From assembly GCF_001548095.1 (NCBI RefSeq), contig NZ_AP014815.1, forward strand, positions 867,656 to 931,655: a DNA stretch of 64,000 nt, in the 5' to 3' direction. Source of the stretch: Geminocystis sp. NIES-3708 (lineage in GTDB: Bacteria > Cyanobacteriota > Cyanobacteriia > Cyanobacteriales > Cyanobacteriaceae). Position numbers and translations under genes: made by a program. A model generated the notes under the pieces. The model was given only the letters and a program-made list of their open reading frames with translations. It ran no database searches and was not told the origin of the DNA. Shown here piece after piece: positions 52,149 to 61,897 of this stretch (position 1 is its first letter; each line of letters opens with the position of its first letter).

Positions 52149-52363
52149 ACCTCAGTTCGATATAAAATTATCGGTGAAGGTGAGACGAGGAGACTAGAAG
52201 AATAGGAGAGAATAGATTTAAAAGTATTAAAATTGATATTCTATAATTACTTATCAAATTTAATTCAGATGTTGAGTTATTTTGACAACAATCTTCCCCA
52301 TCTCCAAGTCATCCCCCTCCTCTCTGTCTTGCTTCCATCAGTTTTCCTCTGTCGAACTCAGGT
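52149..52363. repeat. MITE-like element B, 215 bp with inverted ends
   Basis: Ends ACCTCAGTTCGA and TCGAACTCAGGT are inverted; the left arm is purine-rich and the right pyrimidine-rich, so a long imperfect hairpin is possible. It shares end sequence with element A at 20198-20378. It fills most of the gap 52135-52497; the remainder is AT-rich with no gene. Confidence 0.6.
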
Positions 52364-52497
52364 TATTCTAGTGTTGGGTTGAAGTTTCTTCCCTCAATCC
52401 ATATAGTAATACTTCTATGCTTCTTTTCAAGACAAACTTTGAGGGTCCAAATATAGAGAATAAAAGTTATAATCAAAAAAATTAATTAGATATAAGT

Positions 52498-53310
52498 ATG
52501 GAGTGGCAAGAATTTTCAGGCAGTTGGGTTTTAATTCCTCATAACCCTATAGGTATTGTTCATTTTTTAGGTGGTGCTTTTGTTGCTACCGCTCCACATC
52601 TCACCTACCGTTGGTTACTGGAAAATTTAGCGAAACAAGGACACATAGTCATTGCTACTTCTTTTCTTAATACTTTAGATCACAAAGCGATCGCTGTCAA
52701 TGTTCAAAATCGGTTAGAAAATATCCTTTATCGTCTCGAATATAAGGAAGGAATAGAACTAAACTACTTACCTATTTACGGATTAGGTCATAGTATGGGT
52801 TGTAAATTACATTTATTAATAGGCAGTTTATTTGATATTGAAAGAGCAGGGAATATTTTTATTTCCTTTAATAACTATCCGTTAAAACAAGCAATTCCTT
52901 TTGTAGAAAATATCATTCCCTCCCTAAAAGATAACTTAAAAAATTATTTACAAATTGATAATAATTTAGAATTTGAATTTACCCCATGTCCAGAAGAAAC
53001 CAAAATTATTATTAGAGAAAATTATCAAATTCGTCGTAATTTATTAGTTAGATTTAATAACGATACCATAGATCAAACCTTAATTTTAAAACCTATATTA
53101 ACGGATTTATTCCCTAATATGACTTCAGCATTAACTTTGCAAGGTAATCATTTAACGCCTTTAGGGCAAGATATTGATTGGCAATTGGGAGATTTTTTTA
53201 CCCCTATAGATACTATTGGAAAATGGTTGAAAGAAAATTTTTCAAGAGATTTATACAATTTACATCGAGAAATTTCCCGTTGGTTAAACCCTGTCATAAT
53301 AAATAATTGA
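52498..53310 (+). CDS. DUF1350 alpha/beta-hydrolase-like protein
   Basis: 270 residues of a family found in cyanobacteria and plastids. The N-terminal Gly-Ser-Trp-Val-Leu-Ile-Pro, Ile-Val-His-Phe-Leu-Gly-Gly-Ala-Phe-Val-Ala-Thr-Ala-Pro and Gly-Leu-Gly-His-Ser-Met-Gly-Cys-Lys match DUF1350. Gly-His-Ser-Met-Gly is the nucleophile-elbow pattern of alpha/beta hydrolases, Ser in the centre. The substrate is unknown. Confidence 0.85.
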   Translation: MEWQEFSGSWVLIPHNPIGIVHFLGGAFVATAPHLTYRWLLENLAKQGHIVIATSFLNTLDHKAIAVNVQNRLENILYRLEYKEGIELNYLPIYGLGHSMGCKLHLLIGSLFDIERAGNIFISFNNYPLKQAIPFVENIIPSLKDNLKNYLQIDNNLEFEFTPCPEETKIIIRENYQIRRNLLVRFNNDTIDQTLILKPILTDLFPNMTSALTLQGNHLTPLGQDIDWQLGDFFTPIDTIGKWLKENFSRDLYNLHREISRWLNPVIINN

Positions 53311-53397
53311 TAAACGTTTCAAAAAAAAAAAAAATTCTTGTTTATAAATGATCAATGCTATCACTATTGCCTATTCCTTTTTGAAGCTACATTATTT

Positions 53398-53416
53398 GGG
53401 TGAATAGCATTCACCC
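53398..53416. terminator. Hairpin repeat downstream of hslO
   Basis: GGGTGAAT, AGC, ATTCACCC forms an 8-bp stem 15 bp past the minus-strand hslO stop. It is a second copy of the repeat at 22896, with conserved flanks (TTGGGTG before, CTACAAATA after). Confidence 0.5.
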
Positions 53417-53430
53417 CTACAAATATTTAT

Positions 53431-54327
53431 TTAATTAACAGCTTGTAAATCTTGAATAAGTTCGTTTAAATGATCTACATTAGCTTGATAAGTTTCACCA
53501 CAAAAATGACAAGTCGCTTCTGCACCGCCGTCTTTAACAATCATATCCTCTAATTCATCGACTCCAAGCATTTTTAACGCACCTAAAACCCTATCAAAAG
53601 AGCAACCACAATCAAATCTAACCATTTGTACTTCAGGGAAAATATTTAAACCGAAGTCTCCTAATAAATCAGTCAAAATATGAGATAGTGTTTTTCCTTG
53701 ACGTAATAATGGAGTAAAACCTTTTAATTGATTGACACGAGATTCTAAAGTTGTGACTAAAGTAGGGTCTTCCGCAACCTTGGGTAATACTTGCAATAAA
53801 ATTCCTCCAGAAGCCGTAACTCCTTCTTTACTGACAAACACCCCTACTAATAAAGCCGATGCCGTTTGCTCGGATGTCATCAAATAATTAGCAATATCGT
53901 CTCCCACTTCCCCTGAAATTAATTCTACAGTACTAGAATAATTATAACCATAGCCAACATCTCGAACTACATATAAATAACCATCTTTACCAACCGCACC
54001 ACCGACATCTAATTTGCCCATCGCATTGGGGGGCAATTCTACGGTGGGATTTTGTACATAACCTCTAACAGTGCCATCTAATCCCGCATCTACCATAACA
54101 GTACCTAATGGACCGCCACCTTTAATGGTAATATTAACCCGTGAGTCTTCTTTTTTCATGCTTGATGCTAATAATAAACCTGATGACATCGCTCTACCTA
54201 AAGCGGCGGTGGCTACATAGGATAATTTATGTCTTTGCCTAGCTTCTTGTACTGCTTTAGTAGTAATAACTCCGACTGCTCTAATTCCTCCATCGGCGGC
54301 TGTTGCCCGAATCAATTGATCTGCCAT
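53431..54327 (-). CDS. hslO: Hsp33, redox-regulated chaperone HslO
   Basis: 298 residues from the ATG at 54327 (Met-Ala-Asp-Gln-Leu-Ile-Arg-Ala). The zinc and redox switch is present at the C-terminus: Cys-Gly-Cys (about 243-245) and Cys-His-Phe-Cys (about 276-279). The N-terminal core has Arg-Ala-Met-Ser-Ser-Gly-Leu-Leu-Leu-Ala-Ser and Gly-Gly-Gly-Pro-Leu-Gly. Oxidation releases zinc and activates holdase function in the cytoplasm. The longer upstream frame is not needed. Confidence 0.95.
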   Translation of the reverse strand: MADQLIRATAADGGIRAVGVITTKAVQEARQRHKLSYVATAALGRAMSSGLLLASSMKKEDSRVNITIKGGGPLGTVMVDAGLDGTVRGYVQNPTVELPPNAMGKLDVGGAVGKDGYLYVVRDVGYGYNYSSTVELISGEVGDDIANYLMTSEQTASALLVGVFVSKEGVTASGGILLQVLPKVAEDPTLVTTLESRVNQLKGFTPLLRQGKTLSHILTDLLGDFGLNIFPEVQMVRFDCGCSFDRVLGALKMLGVDELEDMIVKDGGAEATCHFCGETYQANVDHLNELIQDLQAVN

Positions 54328-54393
54328 AATATTCTTTATATTTCTCAACAAATATTTATTTAATTATCATCGATCTGTTGATGAATGATCAAC

Positions 54394-54432
54394 GACAATA
54401 ATTGACAATGGACAATCAACAATAGACAATAA
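54394..54432. repeat. Tandem GACAAT-type short repeats upstream of hslO
   Basis: Units such as GACAATA, GACAATG, GACAATC and GACAATA recur at near 7-bp (some 14-bp) spacing in the divergent region between hslO and ccs1. Confidence 0.45.
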
Positions 54433-54506
54433 ACTTAGTTTATGTATCGTTGAGAATTTTTTAAACGATTTTTTTTAAATATTATTAACTATCAAATATT
54501 TATTTT

Positions 54507-55847
54507 ATGAGTGTATCTAATTCAAGTAAAAATATATCTATTAATTATTCTATTAGTTGGTTTTTTAGGAAATTAATTACTACTATTGCGGATTTACGTT
54601 TAGCTATTATTTTATTATTAATCATTGCATTATTTAGTATTAGTGGCACTATTATTGAACAAAGTCAGCCCATTAATTATTATCAAGAAAACTATCCAGA
54701 AAGTCCTGCTTTGTTTGGGTTTTTAACATGGCAAGTATTATTAACTATGGGGTTAAATCATGTTTATACAACATGGTGGTATTTAAGCATTTTAGTTTTA
54801 TTTGGTAGTAGTTTAATTGCTTGTACTTTTAGAAGACAATTACCAGCTTTAAAAGCCGCAAAAATATGGAGTTTTTATGATCAATCAAGACAGTTTAATA
54901 AACTAGCTTTAAGTGCAGAAGTTACTACGGAATCTTTGGATAAAATCAATTCTATTGTAGCAAAAAAAGGCTATAAAGTTTATCAAAACGATCATTCATT
55001 ATATGCTCAAAAAGGTATAGCTGGAAGAATAGGTCCTATTATTGTTCATTTGGGAATGATTCTTGTTTTATTAGGGGCAATTTGGGGAGCATTTACAGGA
55101 TTTTTTGCTCAAGAAATGATTGCTAGTGGTGAAACTTTTACTATTCAAAATTTTTTAGAAGCAGGTAAATTTACTAACTTAAATCATCCTCAATCTTTTG
55201 ATATTAAAGTTAATAATTTTTGGATTAAATATACTCCTGACGGCTCAGTTGATCAATTTTATTCTGATTTATCTGTCGTTAATAAAACAGGAGAAGAATT
55301 AGAAAGAAAAACTATTTTTGTTAATGAACCTTTACGGTATAATGGTATTACTTTTTATCAAACTAATTGGAGTATTGCGGCAGTTAAAATTCAAGTCAAT
55401 AACAGTCCTATTTTTCAGTTACCCATGGCAGAATTAACTAGTGAAAGAAAAGGGCGTATTTGGGGTACATGGATTCCTACAAAACCTGATTTAAGTGAAG
55501 GAATTTCTTTAGTTACAAAAGACTTGCAAGGTACTATGTTTCTTTATGATATGCAAGGACAATTAATTAGTGCAGTACGTCCAAATATGCCTGTAGAGGT
55601 TAATGGAGTTACTCTTAAAATATTAGATTTAATTGGTTCTACTGGTTTACAAATTAAATCTGATCCCGGTGTACCTTTAGTTTATCTTGGTTTTGCACTT
55701 TTAATGATTGGTGTGGTGATGAGTTATGTCTCTTTTTCTCAAATTTGGGCATTACAAGAAGGTGATCGTTATTTTATTGGTGGAAAAACTAATCGTGCTC
55801 AAGTTGCTTTTGAAAAAGAAATATATGATATTTTAGAAAATCTCTAA
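54507..55847 (+). CDS. ccs1: Ccs1/ResB cytochrome c biogenesis protein (system II)
   Basis: 446 residues with membrane helices near 30-52, 75-100, 170-195 and 395-418, and a large periplasmic/lumenal region between the last two. The motif Asn-Tyr-Tyr-Gln-Glu-Asn-Tyr and [11 protein letters not shown] (with a conserved His) fit Ccs1/ResB. With CcsA it delivers haem to apocytochromes c (c6, f, c550). It partners functionally with CcdA encoded at 24828. Confidence 0.92.
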   Translation: MSVSNSSKNISINYSISWFFRKLITTIADLRLAIILLLIIALFSISGTIIEQSQPINYYQENYPESPALFGFLTWQVLLTMGLNHVYTTWWYLSILVLFGSSLIACTFRRQLPALKAAKIWSFYDQSRQFNKLALSAEVTTESLDKINSIVAKKGYKVYQNDHSLYAQKGIAGRIGPIIVHLGMILVLLGAIWGAFTGFFAQEMIASGETFTIQNFLEAGKFTNLNHPQSFDIKVNNFWIKYTPDGSVDQFYSDLSVVNKTGEELERKTIFVNEPLRYNGITFYQTNWSIAAVKIQVNNSPIFQLPMAELTSERKGRIWGTWIPTKPDLSEGISLVTKDLQGTMFLYDMQGQLISAVRPNMPVEVNGVTLKILDLIGSTGLQIKSDPGVPLVYLGFALLMIGVVMSYVSFSQIWALQEGDRYFIGGKTNRAQVAFEKEIYDILENL

Positions 55848-55895
55848 TAATTAATAATTAACAATTATTTACTATTTATTATTAATCAAAAAAAG

Positions 55896-56234
55896 ATGAG
55901 TATTAATGTTATCAGTGTGGAAGAATTAGCAGTTATTTTAAGTGAAGAAAATCCAGAAATACAACTGATTGATGTCAGAGAAGAAAAAGAAGCAGAAATT
56001 GCTTTTTTATCTCAATTTAAACTATTACCTTTAAGTCAATATGAACAATGGCAAAGTCAAATTAAAACCATATTCAATCCAGATTTAGAAACAATCGTGA
56101 TTTGTCATCATGGTATTCGATCAGCTAATATGTGTCAATGGTTGATTAGTCAAGGATTTTCTAAAGTAAAAAATGTATCGGGCGGAATTGATGCTTATGC
56201 AATATATATTGACTCTTCTATTGCTCGTTATTAA
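55896..56234 (+). CDS. Rhodanese-like domain protein
   Basis: 112 residues, a single rhodanese domain: Ile-Asp-Val-Arg-Glu-Glu-Lys-Glu (CH2A-like), active-site loop Cys-His-His-Gly-Ile-Arg-Ser with catalytic Cys near 70, then Val-Ser-Gly-Gly-Ile-Asp-Ala-Tyr. It may transfer sulfur or act as a phosphatase-like or thiol carrier. It follows ccs1 by 48 bp on the same strand. Confidence 0.9.
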   Translation: MSINVISVEELAVILSEENPEIQLIDVREEKEAEIAFLSQFKLLPLSQYEQWQSQIKTIFNPDLETIVICHHGIRSANMCQWLISQGFSKVKNVSGGIDAYAIYIDSSIARY

Positions 56235-56262
56235 TATTGAATAATATAAAAAGAAATTTATC

Positions 56263-57402
56263 TTATTGTTCTTTAGGATAAATTAAGGTAGTAACAGGAT
56301 TTTCTTGGTTTCCTTCCACTTTCATACTTTTATCTTGTAACTTACCAATAGCTTTAATTCCTTTCAAATTAAAGTCTGGATTTATTTGTTTATAATAAAC
56401 ATTGCCCTCGGCATTTATTTCTTTATTATCTAAATTCCAGACTAAATTATCCGCATAAATTTCTACTTCATTTTTTACCGCTTGTCCATAAATTCCTTCA
56501 TGTAAATAAACTTGATTTTCCTCTAAATTAAATTTAACAATATTTGCTGTTAAAGTCACATCATCTTCTGGTTGAAATAACCTTGTTGCTTGATTAGATT
56601 CCATTGTGCGATCGCCATAATTCCAAATAATTCTGGTAGTTGCGCCTTGTAAAGGAGGTTTTAAAGATTGATACTCAATATTTCCATTGAGAATAGCAAT
56701 ATTAGTATTCAAATCCACTTCTACTTGATTAGTTTTGAGTTTATCAGTAACGAATTTATCTTCATAACGTACCATTTCTAATAAATTATTGCCAATAATT
56801 TTATTTTCTGGTATTTTCCAATATAAATGCTCAGTTTTAAGTTGTAACGGTGGATTTTTAGTATTAGCAATAATATTTTTAGATAATTCTACAATTTGAT
56901 CTTTAGTATTATATTTCGCTTCTTTTGCACTAGCTATTAACTTAGTATGATTAGCTTTTATTCCTTTATCTCCAGCCATTATCATAAAATGTTCTTCAGG
57001 TTTCCACATCAACTCTTGCCCTTTAAATTCAGCTTTATTTCTAGTATCAAAAGCGATAATTTCGCCTGATAAATAAATCTCTTTTCCATCATTTTTTATC
57101 TCTCCTTTTTTCGCACTTACTTGTAAGATAATTTTACCCTTATCAAATAAATTACCTGTTAAATTTTCTAAAATAGCACTTTTTTTATCTTGGGTATAAG
57201 TCGCTTTTTTCGTACTTAAACGCCATAAAATTTGACCATCAGAATTTGATTGTTCTAAAGTTGCATTATATAAGACTAAACCTTGTTCTATTTCCCTTTT
57301 AAAATTAGAATTTTCTGTTTTTTCTGAAGGCTTATTTCCTTGACAACTAATCAATAAAAAACATAAAAAAATCACAGAAATTTTATTTTTAAATAACATC
57401 AT
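56263..57402 (-). CDS. lptC: LptC-like LPS transport lipoprotein
   Basis: 379 residues, with a lipoprotein signal ending Leu-Ile-Ser-Cys (Cys near 20). The rest is beta-strand-rich with repeated LptA/LptC-type patterns (Gly-Gln-Glu-Leu-Met-Trp, Glu-Leu-Ser-Lys-Asn-Ile, Ala-Asp-Asn-Leu-Val-Trp-Asn). LptC takes LPS from LptBFG and passes it across the periplasm. Cyanobacterial LptC proteins are longer than those of enterobacteria (about 190 aa), consistent with this length. It stands in a same-strand group with def. Confidence 0.85.
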   Translation of the reverse strand: MMLFKNKISVIFLCFLLISCQGNKPSEKTENSNFKREIEQGLVLYNATLEQSNSDGQILWRLSTKKATYTQDKKSAILENLTGNLFDKGKIILQVSAKKGEIKNDGKEIYLSGEIIAFDTRNKAEFKGQELMWKPEEHFMIMAGDKGIKANHTKLIASAKEAKYNTKDQIVELSKNIIANTKNPPLQLKTEHLYWKIPENKIIGNNLLEMVRYEDKFVTDKLKTNQVEVDLNTNIAILNGNIEYQSLKPPLQGATTRIIWNYGDRTMESNQATRLFQPEDDVTLTANIVKFNLEENQVYLHEGIYGQAVKNEVEIYADNLVWNLDNKEINAEGNVYYKQINPDFNLKGIKAIGKLQDKSMKVEGNQENPVTTLIYPKEQ

Positions 57403-57490
57403 TCAATAACTTACAGTTAAAATAATTGGTCAATTAGCAATAGGAAATAAATCAAAGTTTTACTTAATTGTTAGTAAAAATAGAGAATTA

Positions 57491-57985
57491 TTATTGATTA
57501 TTAATGATAAACTCATCTTGTAAATGATCTACAAAAAGAATGCCGTTAAGATGATCTAATTCATGTTGAATAATTCTAGCAATAAAATTATGATATTCTT
57601 GTCGTTGAACATTACCATCACGGGTGATATATTCTACCACAATATTTTGATAGCGAGGAATCTCACCCCGTTTTTCTTTAACACTAAGACAACCTTCTGA
57701 TGCTATGACAATTTCTTGGGAATGGCTAATAATACGTGGATTAATCATCGCCATAGGTGACATAAAAGGGGCATCAGGATAACGAATATTAGGATGAGAA
57801 GCAACGACAATAACTCGACTAGATATACCAATTTGAGGTGCAGCGATGCCGACTCCATGAGATTGTTGTGTGATGAGAATTAATTCGTCAATAAGAGTCT
57901 GTATTTTTGCACTATGAATTGCTGTGACTTCGGTAGCTATTTTTCTTAAAATAGGATTCCCCATTTGCAATATTTCAGTACTCAT
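57491..57985 (-). CDS. def: Peptide deformylase
   Basis: 164 residues with all three motifs: Gly-Val-Gly-Ile-Ala-Ala-Pro-Gln-Ile-Gly (about 44-53), Glu-Gly-Cys-Leu-Ser-Val (about 92-97) and Gln-His-Glu-Leu-Asp-His-Leu-Asn-Gly (about 140-148); Cys and the two His bind the metal. It removes the N-formyl group from nascent proteins. Length is normal for the family. Confidence 0.95.
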   Translation of the reverse strand: MSTEILQMGNPILRKIATEVTAIHSAKIQTLIDELILITQQSHGVGIAAPQIGISSRVIVVASHPNIRYPDAPFMSPMAMINPRIISHSQEIVIASEGCLSVKEKRGEIPRYQNIVVEYITRDGNVQRQEYHNFIARIIQHELDHLNGILFVDHLQDEFIINNQ

Positions 57986-58038
57986 ATTGATAATTTTTAA
58001 TAAAATTTATTATTATTTATTTCTGTTCAAAAACTGAT

Positions 58039-58491
58039 TTAAAAAACAAAAATAGCACCTGTTTTTTGTAAATTAAAAGTACGATTTCCTTGACTAATGC
58101 TATCTATTTGGGTAACTCTCAACTCAATCGTGTTATCTGAAGTAACGTTAACTGAATACTTGAGATTGATTCTGGAAGCGTCAGGATTTTTTATATCTGG
58201 ATAGATAACGATATAAGAAGGGGGTTGAAAATTTTTGAGGGTTTCGGTAGCATCTATAGGAATTGATGAAGGCTCTAATGTGGAATCTGTCAAGGCATAA
58301 TCTAATGAGATACCACTATCATTGATAATTTTTAGAGTGATTGGTTTAGTTATATCGACTCTAGCAATTGGTTGCCAAAATCCGGGTTGAAAAGTTTCAG
58401 CAGGTGGGTTTTGAGCTTGAACAATAGTTGGCATAATAGTTAAATTAGCGGTGGCTAAAATTAAAGAAGAGATAACAAAAGACTTAAACAT
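58039..58491 (-). CDS. Secreted hypothetical protein
   Basis: 150 residues with an N-terminal signal peptide (about 1-26, ending Val-Gln-Ala). The mature part is rich in short beta strands (Ile-Thr-Leu-Lys-Ile-Ile-Asn-Asp-Ser-Gly, Ile-Glu-Leu-Arg-Val-Thr). No family recognised; it might be a small periplasmic beta-sandwich protein. It is downstream of the HemJ gene and upstream of def on the same strand. Confidence 0.65.
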   Translation of the reverse strand: MFKSFVISSLILATANLTIMPTIVQAQNPPAETFQPGFWQPIARVDITKPITLKIINDSGISLDYALTDSTLEPSSIPIDATETLKNFQPPSYIVIYPDIKNPDASRINLKYSVNVTSDNTIELRVTQIDSISQGNRTFNLQKTGAIFVF

Positions 58492-58576
58492 AATTTAATA
58501 ACTGTTCATTTAATACGTTGTCATTCTAGCTCAAAATTTATTTTTTGAAAGGAAAAAAAAGAAGTTGGTTTATAGT

Positions 58577-58609
58577 TATTAATTGTTAATTATTAATTAT
58601 TAATTATTA
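58577..58609. repeat. 7-bp periodic TTAATTA repeats downstream of hemJ
   Basis: ATTAATTGTTAATTATTAATTATTAATTATTAA; 7-bp units at the 3' end of the minus-strand HemJ gene, partly overlapping its last codons. Confidence 0.5.
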
Positions 58610-59160
58610 AAATTTAGTTTTTCTTCATTTTGACGACGTTTTTTTGCATATAGTTGAATACTTACTGCCATTAAAATCACTAAGCCTACAATTAACCAAG
58701 TAGTAATATCTAAAGGTAAACTATTTTTAAAGACGGCTAATAGCACGATAACTAATAATAAGATAGTAGGGGCTTCATTTAAGGCTCGGAATTTTTGTCC
58801 ACTCCACGAATTTTCACCTTTTTCTAGTTGTTTGATGATTCTGCCACACCAAAAATGATAAATCAACAACAAGCCTACAAATAAAAATTTGATATGTAAC
58901 CATCCAGATTTTAACACTTCTGGCTCAGTACTTATTAATCCGACTGCCATTGATACGGTGACAATCATCCCCGGAGTAGTAATAATGTTATACAGACGTT
59001 TTTCCATCAACTCATATTGTTGTTTTAAAATACTTTGTGCTGGTTCTGGTTTTTCATATGCTTCAGCATGATAAACAAATAATCTCACTAGATAAAATAA
59101 TCCTGCAAACCAAACCACAATACCGATAAGGTGAAATGCTTTATACCAAAAATAAGCCAT
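58600..59160 (-). CDS. hemJ: HemJ, protoporphyrinogen IX oxidase
   Basis: 186 residues with four hydrophobic helices and the N-terminal Phe-His-Leu-Ile-Gly-Ile-Val-Val-Trp-Phe-Ala-Gly signature (conserved His near 10). It catalyses oxidation of protoporphyrinogen IX in haem and chlorophyll synthesis; HemJ is the usual form in cyanobacteria lacking HemY. Other conserved points: Glu-Lys-Arg-Leu-Tyr and Gly-Trp-Leu-His-Ile-Lys (a second His). The membrane-bound protein ends in a charged tail. Confidence 0.93.
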   Translation of the reverse strand: MAYFWYKAFHLIGIVVWFAGLFYLVRLFVYHAEAYEKPEPAQSILKQQYELMEKRLYNIITTPGMIVTVSMAVGLISTEPEVLKSGWLHIKFLFVGLLLIYHFWCGRIIKQLEKGENSWSGQKFRALNEAPTILLLVIVLLAVFKNSLPLDITTWLIVGLVILMAVSIQLYAKKRRQNEEKLNFNN

Positions 59161-59199
59161 AGTTTTATCTTAATTTTTATCAAATAATTAGTAATGAAT

Positions 59200-59265
59200 C
59201 ATCAATTATCAACTATCAATTATCAACTATCAACTGTCAACTACTAATAATTAATTATTAATTAT
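59200..59265. repeat. 7-bp periodic repeats between hemJ and a glycosyltransferase gene
   Basis: TATCAACTATCAATTATCAA continues for about nine near-perfect heptamers (TATCAAY), then changes into TTAATTA units. It is the clearest STRR-like tract in the window. Confidence 0.65.
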
Positions 59266-60316
59266 TTACTATCGTTTTTAACCAATTTTCAAAATTATTA
59301 CCCCATGCTGTTAAGGAGTAAATTTCTTCCGCACATTGCTTACAATCATAACGGTTAATTTCAGGGATGCGATGAATAGCCCCAACTAATCCATCAATAC
59401 TATCAGGAGTCACTAAAAAACCTGTCTTACCATCAATGATAATTTCGGCAGGACCTCCTCTAGCATAACTAATAACAGGAACACCACAAGCTAAGGCTTC
59501 AATGGCAACGTTACCAAAAGCTTCTATCCAACGAGGTGTCATTAATAAAGCTTGACAATTACCTAATTCTTTTTGTAAATCAATGGTAGATAAAAAACCT
59601 TTATATTCTATCGGTGCTTTAGGATATTCTTGAAGAATATTTTGCCAATAGTTTTCGTCTTGAATTTTACCGAAAATTAGTAAAGGTATTTGAGTTATTT
59701 CTGAGGCTTTAACGGCATCTTCTAAAGCTTTTTCGGGTGCAATTCTACCTAACCATGCTAATTTTTTCTCAGCTTTTTCTTTAAATTGGTATAACGATAA
59801 ATCAATGCCACTGCCCAAAATTTGACAAAATTGGGCAAACGGAAAAGTATTTGCTTGAGATTGGGTATAAACGGCAACGTTTTGTGGATATTTTCGGGCA
59901 ATTTTTTCCATAATTTGATCTAAACTATCAGATAACGAGCCCATACTAATAAAGTGAGCGATAGCAGTTTTAAAAAAAGGAGTAAGATAAAAAGGTAGCC
60001 AATCAAAAGCAAAGTTGACTAAAACGTCATAATCTGATTGTATTTGTCGAGCATATTCCCACATATTTGCCAACACCGAATTTTTAGGCATCGTTATGGG
60101 AATATCACGGGTTTGAGTTTGGGCTGGAATATGTAAATTACCTTCTATCTCAATTATGTTAGCATGGCTAATTTTTGAGCCTTTAGGTGCAATTACTTTA
60201 ACGATATGATTACGTCGTTGCATTTCTTGAATCAGATTATAGATAGTTAATTCTACACCACCCCCAATACCTGAACTTAAAGCACCTACAGAAGTAGATA
60301 AAATTAAAATTTTCAT
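59258..60316 (-). CDS. GT4-family glycosyltransferase
   Basis: 352 residues, GT-B fold. N-terminal Gly-Ile-Gly-Gly-Gly-Val-Glu-Leu-Thr-Ile is the acceptor loop; the C-terminal domain has Leu-Gly-Arg-Ile-Ala-Pro-Glu-Lys (about 188-195) and the EX7E-like region Glu-Ala-Phe-Gly-Asn-Val-Ala-Ile-Glu-Ala-Leu-Ala-Cys-Gly-Val-Pro. It transfers an activated sugar to an unknown acceptor, probably an envelope polysaccharide or glycolipid. Confidence 0.88.
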   Translation of the reverse strand: MKILILSTSVGALSSGIGGGVELTIYNLIQEMQRRNHIVKVIAPKGSKISHANIIEIEGNLHIPAQTQTRDIPITMPKNSVLANMWEYARQIQSDYDVLVNFAFDWLPFYLTPFFKTAIAHFISMGSLSDSLDQIMEKIARKYPQNVAVYTQSQANTFPFAQFCQILGSGIDLSLYQFKEKAEKKLAWLGRIAPEKALEDAVKASEITQIPLLIFGKIQDENYWQNILQEYPKAPIEYKGFLSTIDLQKELGNCQALLMTPRWIEAFGNVAIEALACGVPVISYARGGPAEIIIDGKTGFLVTPDSIDGLVGAIHRIPEINRYDCKQCAEEIYSLTAWGNNFENWLKTIVNN

Positions 60317-60426
60317 TGTAATAATAAAAGATAATATAAATCAATCATAAACTTGTTATATAACCCAAGCAAGAATGAATGACTTTGTTATATTAAAATG
60401 AAATAAAGCCATCAAATAACAAAAAT

Positions 60427-60714
60427 ATGAGTCTTAGTAAAGAAGAAGTTAAAAAAGTTGCTAATCTGGCACGATTAGAAATTAATTCTGCAGAAGAAGG
60501 AGAATTTGGTACACAATTAAATGCTATTTTCGATTATTTTGAACAACTCAAAGAGCTAGATACAGAAAATGTCTTGCCCACTACCAGAGCTATTGATGTT
60601 AGTAATATCACTAGAAAAGATGAGCAAATTACTTATAATGATCGAGAAGGTTTATTGAATAGTGCACCCGAAAGAGAAGAAGATTTTTTCCGAGTGCCTA
60701 AAATTTTAGCTTAA
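60427..60714 (+). CDS. gatC: GatC, subunit C of Asp-tRNA(Asn)/Glu-tRNA(Gln) amidotransferase
   Basis: 95 residues: Val-Ala-Asn-Leu-Ala-Arg-Leu-Glu at 12-19 and the central belt Leu-Pro-Thr-Thr-Arg with a Phe-Phe-Arg-Val-Pro-Lys end. GatC stabilises GatA in the GatCAB complex that makes Gln-tRNA(Gln) and Asn-tRNA(Asn). gatA and gatB are not in the window. Confidence 0.93.
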   Translation: MSLSKEEVKKVANLARLEINSAEEGEFGTQLNAIFDYFEQLKELDTENVLPTTRAIDVSNITRKDEQITYNDREGLLNSAPEREEDFFRVPKILA

Positions 60715-60805
60715 AATATTTCAGAGGCGAATTGTATTATCTTAAAATATAATATTCGCCCTAAAAATAATATTTCTATCTAAAATAAATATCAAAATTT
60801 AATCG

Positions 60806-61816
60806 TTAAATTCTATAATAATCTTGATACCAATTAACAAATTTTTGAATCCCCACTTCAATAGGTGTACTAGGTTTAAAACCTACATCTCTAATTAAAT
60901 CATCTACATCAGCATAGGTAACAGGAACGTCACCCGGTTGTATTGGTAATAAATTCTTTTCTGCTTTGATTCCCAAGCAATCTTCAATAGTTTCAATAAA
61001 TTTAAGTAACTCTACTGGTTGATTATTGCCAATATTATAAATCTTATAAGGAGCATTATGAATACTCAGATCTGAATGTGTATCTGATTTGATAACATCA
61101 ATAGTGTTAGGAATGTTATTTATAACCCTTACCACCCCCTCTACAATATCATCAATATAAGTAAAATCCCGTTGCATTTTGCCATAGTTAAATACTTTTA
61201 TGGGTTTTTTATCCAAAATTGCTTTTGTGAACAAAAAATAAGCCATATCAGGTCTTCCCCAAGGACCATACACCGTAAAAAAACGTAAACCTGTACAGGG
61301 TAAATTATATAAGTGACTGTAAGTATAAGCCATTAATTCATTAGCTTTTTTTGTGGCGGCATAAAGACTTACGGGATAATCAACATTATCAGAGGTAGAA
61401 AAAGGTATTTTTGTATTAAAGCCATAAACAGAGCTTGAAGAAGCAAAAACTAAATGTTTAATATTGTAATGGCGACAACACTCTAAAATATTAACAAAAC
61501 CGACAAGGTTACTATCAACATAGGCATGAGGATTTTCTAATGAATATCTAACCCCAGCTTGAGCGGCAAGATTGACAACTATATCAAAATTATTTTCAGC
61601 AAAAAGTTGTTCAAGATTACTTCTCTGGACTAAATCTAATTTATGAAATGTAAAATTTTTTTCTTCTTTAATTTCATTTAATCTAGCTATTTTTAAAGAT
61701 ACATCATAATAGTCATTAATGTTATCTAAACCAATAACTTCATAGCCTAGAGATAAGAGTTTTTTACTTAAATAAAACCCAACAAATCCTACAGCACCAG
61801 TTACTAATATTCTCAT
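60806..61816 (-). CDS. NAD-dependent sugar epimerase, probably UDP-glucuronate 4-epimerase
   Basis: 336 residues of the extended SDR family. NAD-binding Thr-Gly-Ala-Val-Gly-Phe-Val-Gly at 6-13, Asp at the end of beta-2 ([10 protein letters not shown]), Ser-Ser-Ser-Ser-Val-Tyr-Gly, and the active-site Tyr-Ala-Ala-Thr-Lys. The segments Asn-Asp-Tyr-Tyr-Asp and [10 protein letters not shown] are typical of UDP-GlcA epimerases that provide UDP-galacturonate for polysaccharides. Confidence 0.85.
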   Translation of the reverse strand: MRILVTGAVGFVGFYLSKKLLSLGYEVIGLDNINDYYDVSLKIARLNEIKEEKNFTFHKLDLVQRSNLEQLFAENNFDIVVNLAAQAGVRYSLENPHAYVDSNLVGFVNILECCRHYNIKHLVFASSSSVYGFNTKIPFSTSDNVDYPVSLYAATKKANELMAYTYSHLYNLPCTGLRFFTVYGPWGRPDMAYFLFTKAILDKKPIKVFNYGKMQRDFTYIDDIVEGVVRVINNIPNTIDVIKSDTHSDLSIHNAPYKIYNIGNNQPVELLKFIETIEDCLGIKAEKNLLPIQPGDVPVTYADVDDLIRDVGFKPSTPIEVGIQKFVNWYQDYYRI

Positions 61817-61860
61817 TTTTTATATTATTAATAGTCCACTTTAAATTTTAATTTATAAAT

Positions 61861-61897
61861 TGTTAATTGTTAATTGTTAATTATTAATTATTAATTG
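61861..61897. repeat. 7-bp periodic TTAATTG/TTAATTA repeats downstream of murE
   Basis: TGTTAATTGTTAATTGTTAA continues as TTAATTATTAATTATTAATTG: five heptamers, overlapping the murE 3' end. Confidence 0.6.
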
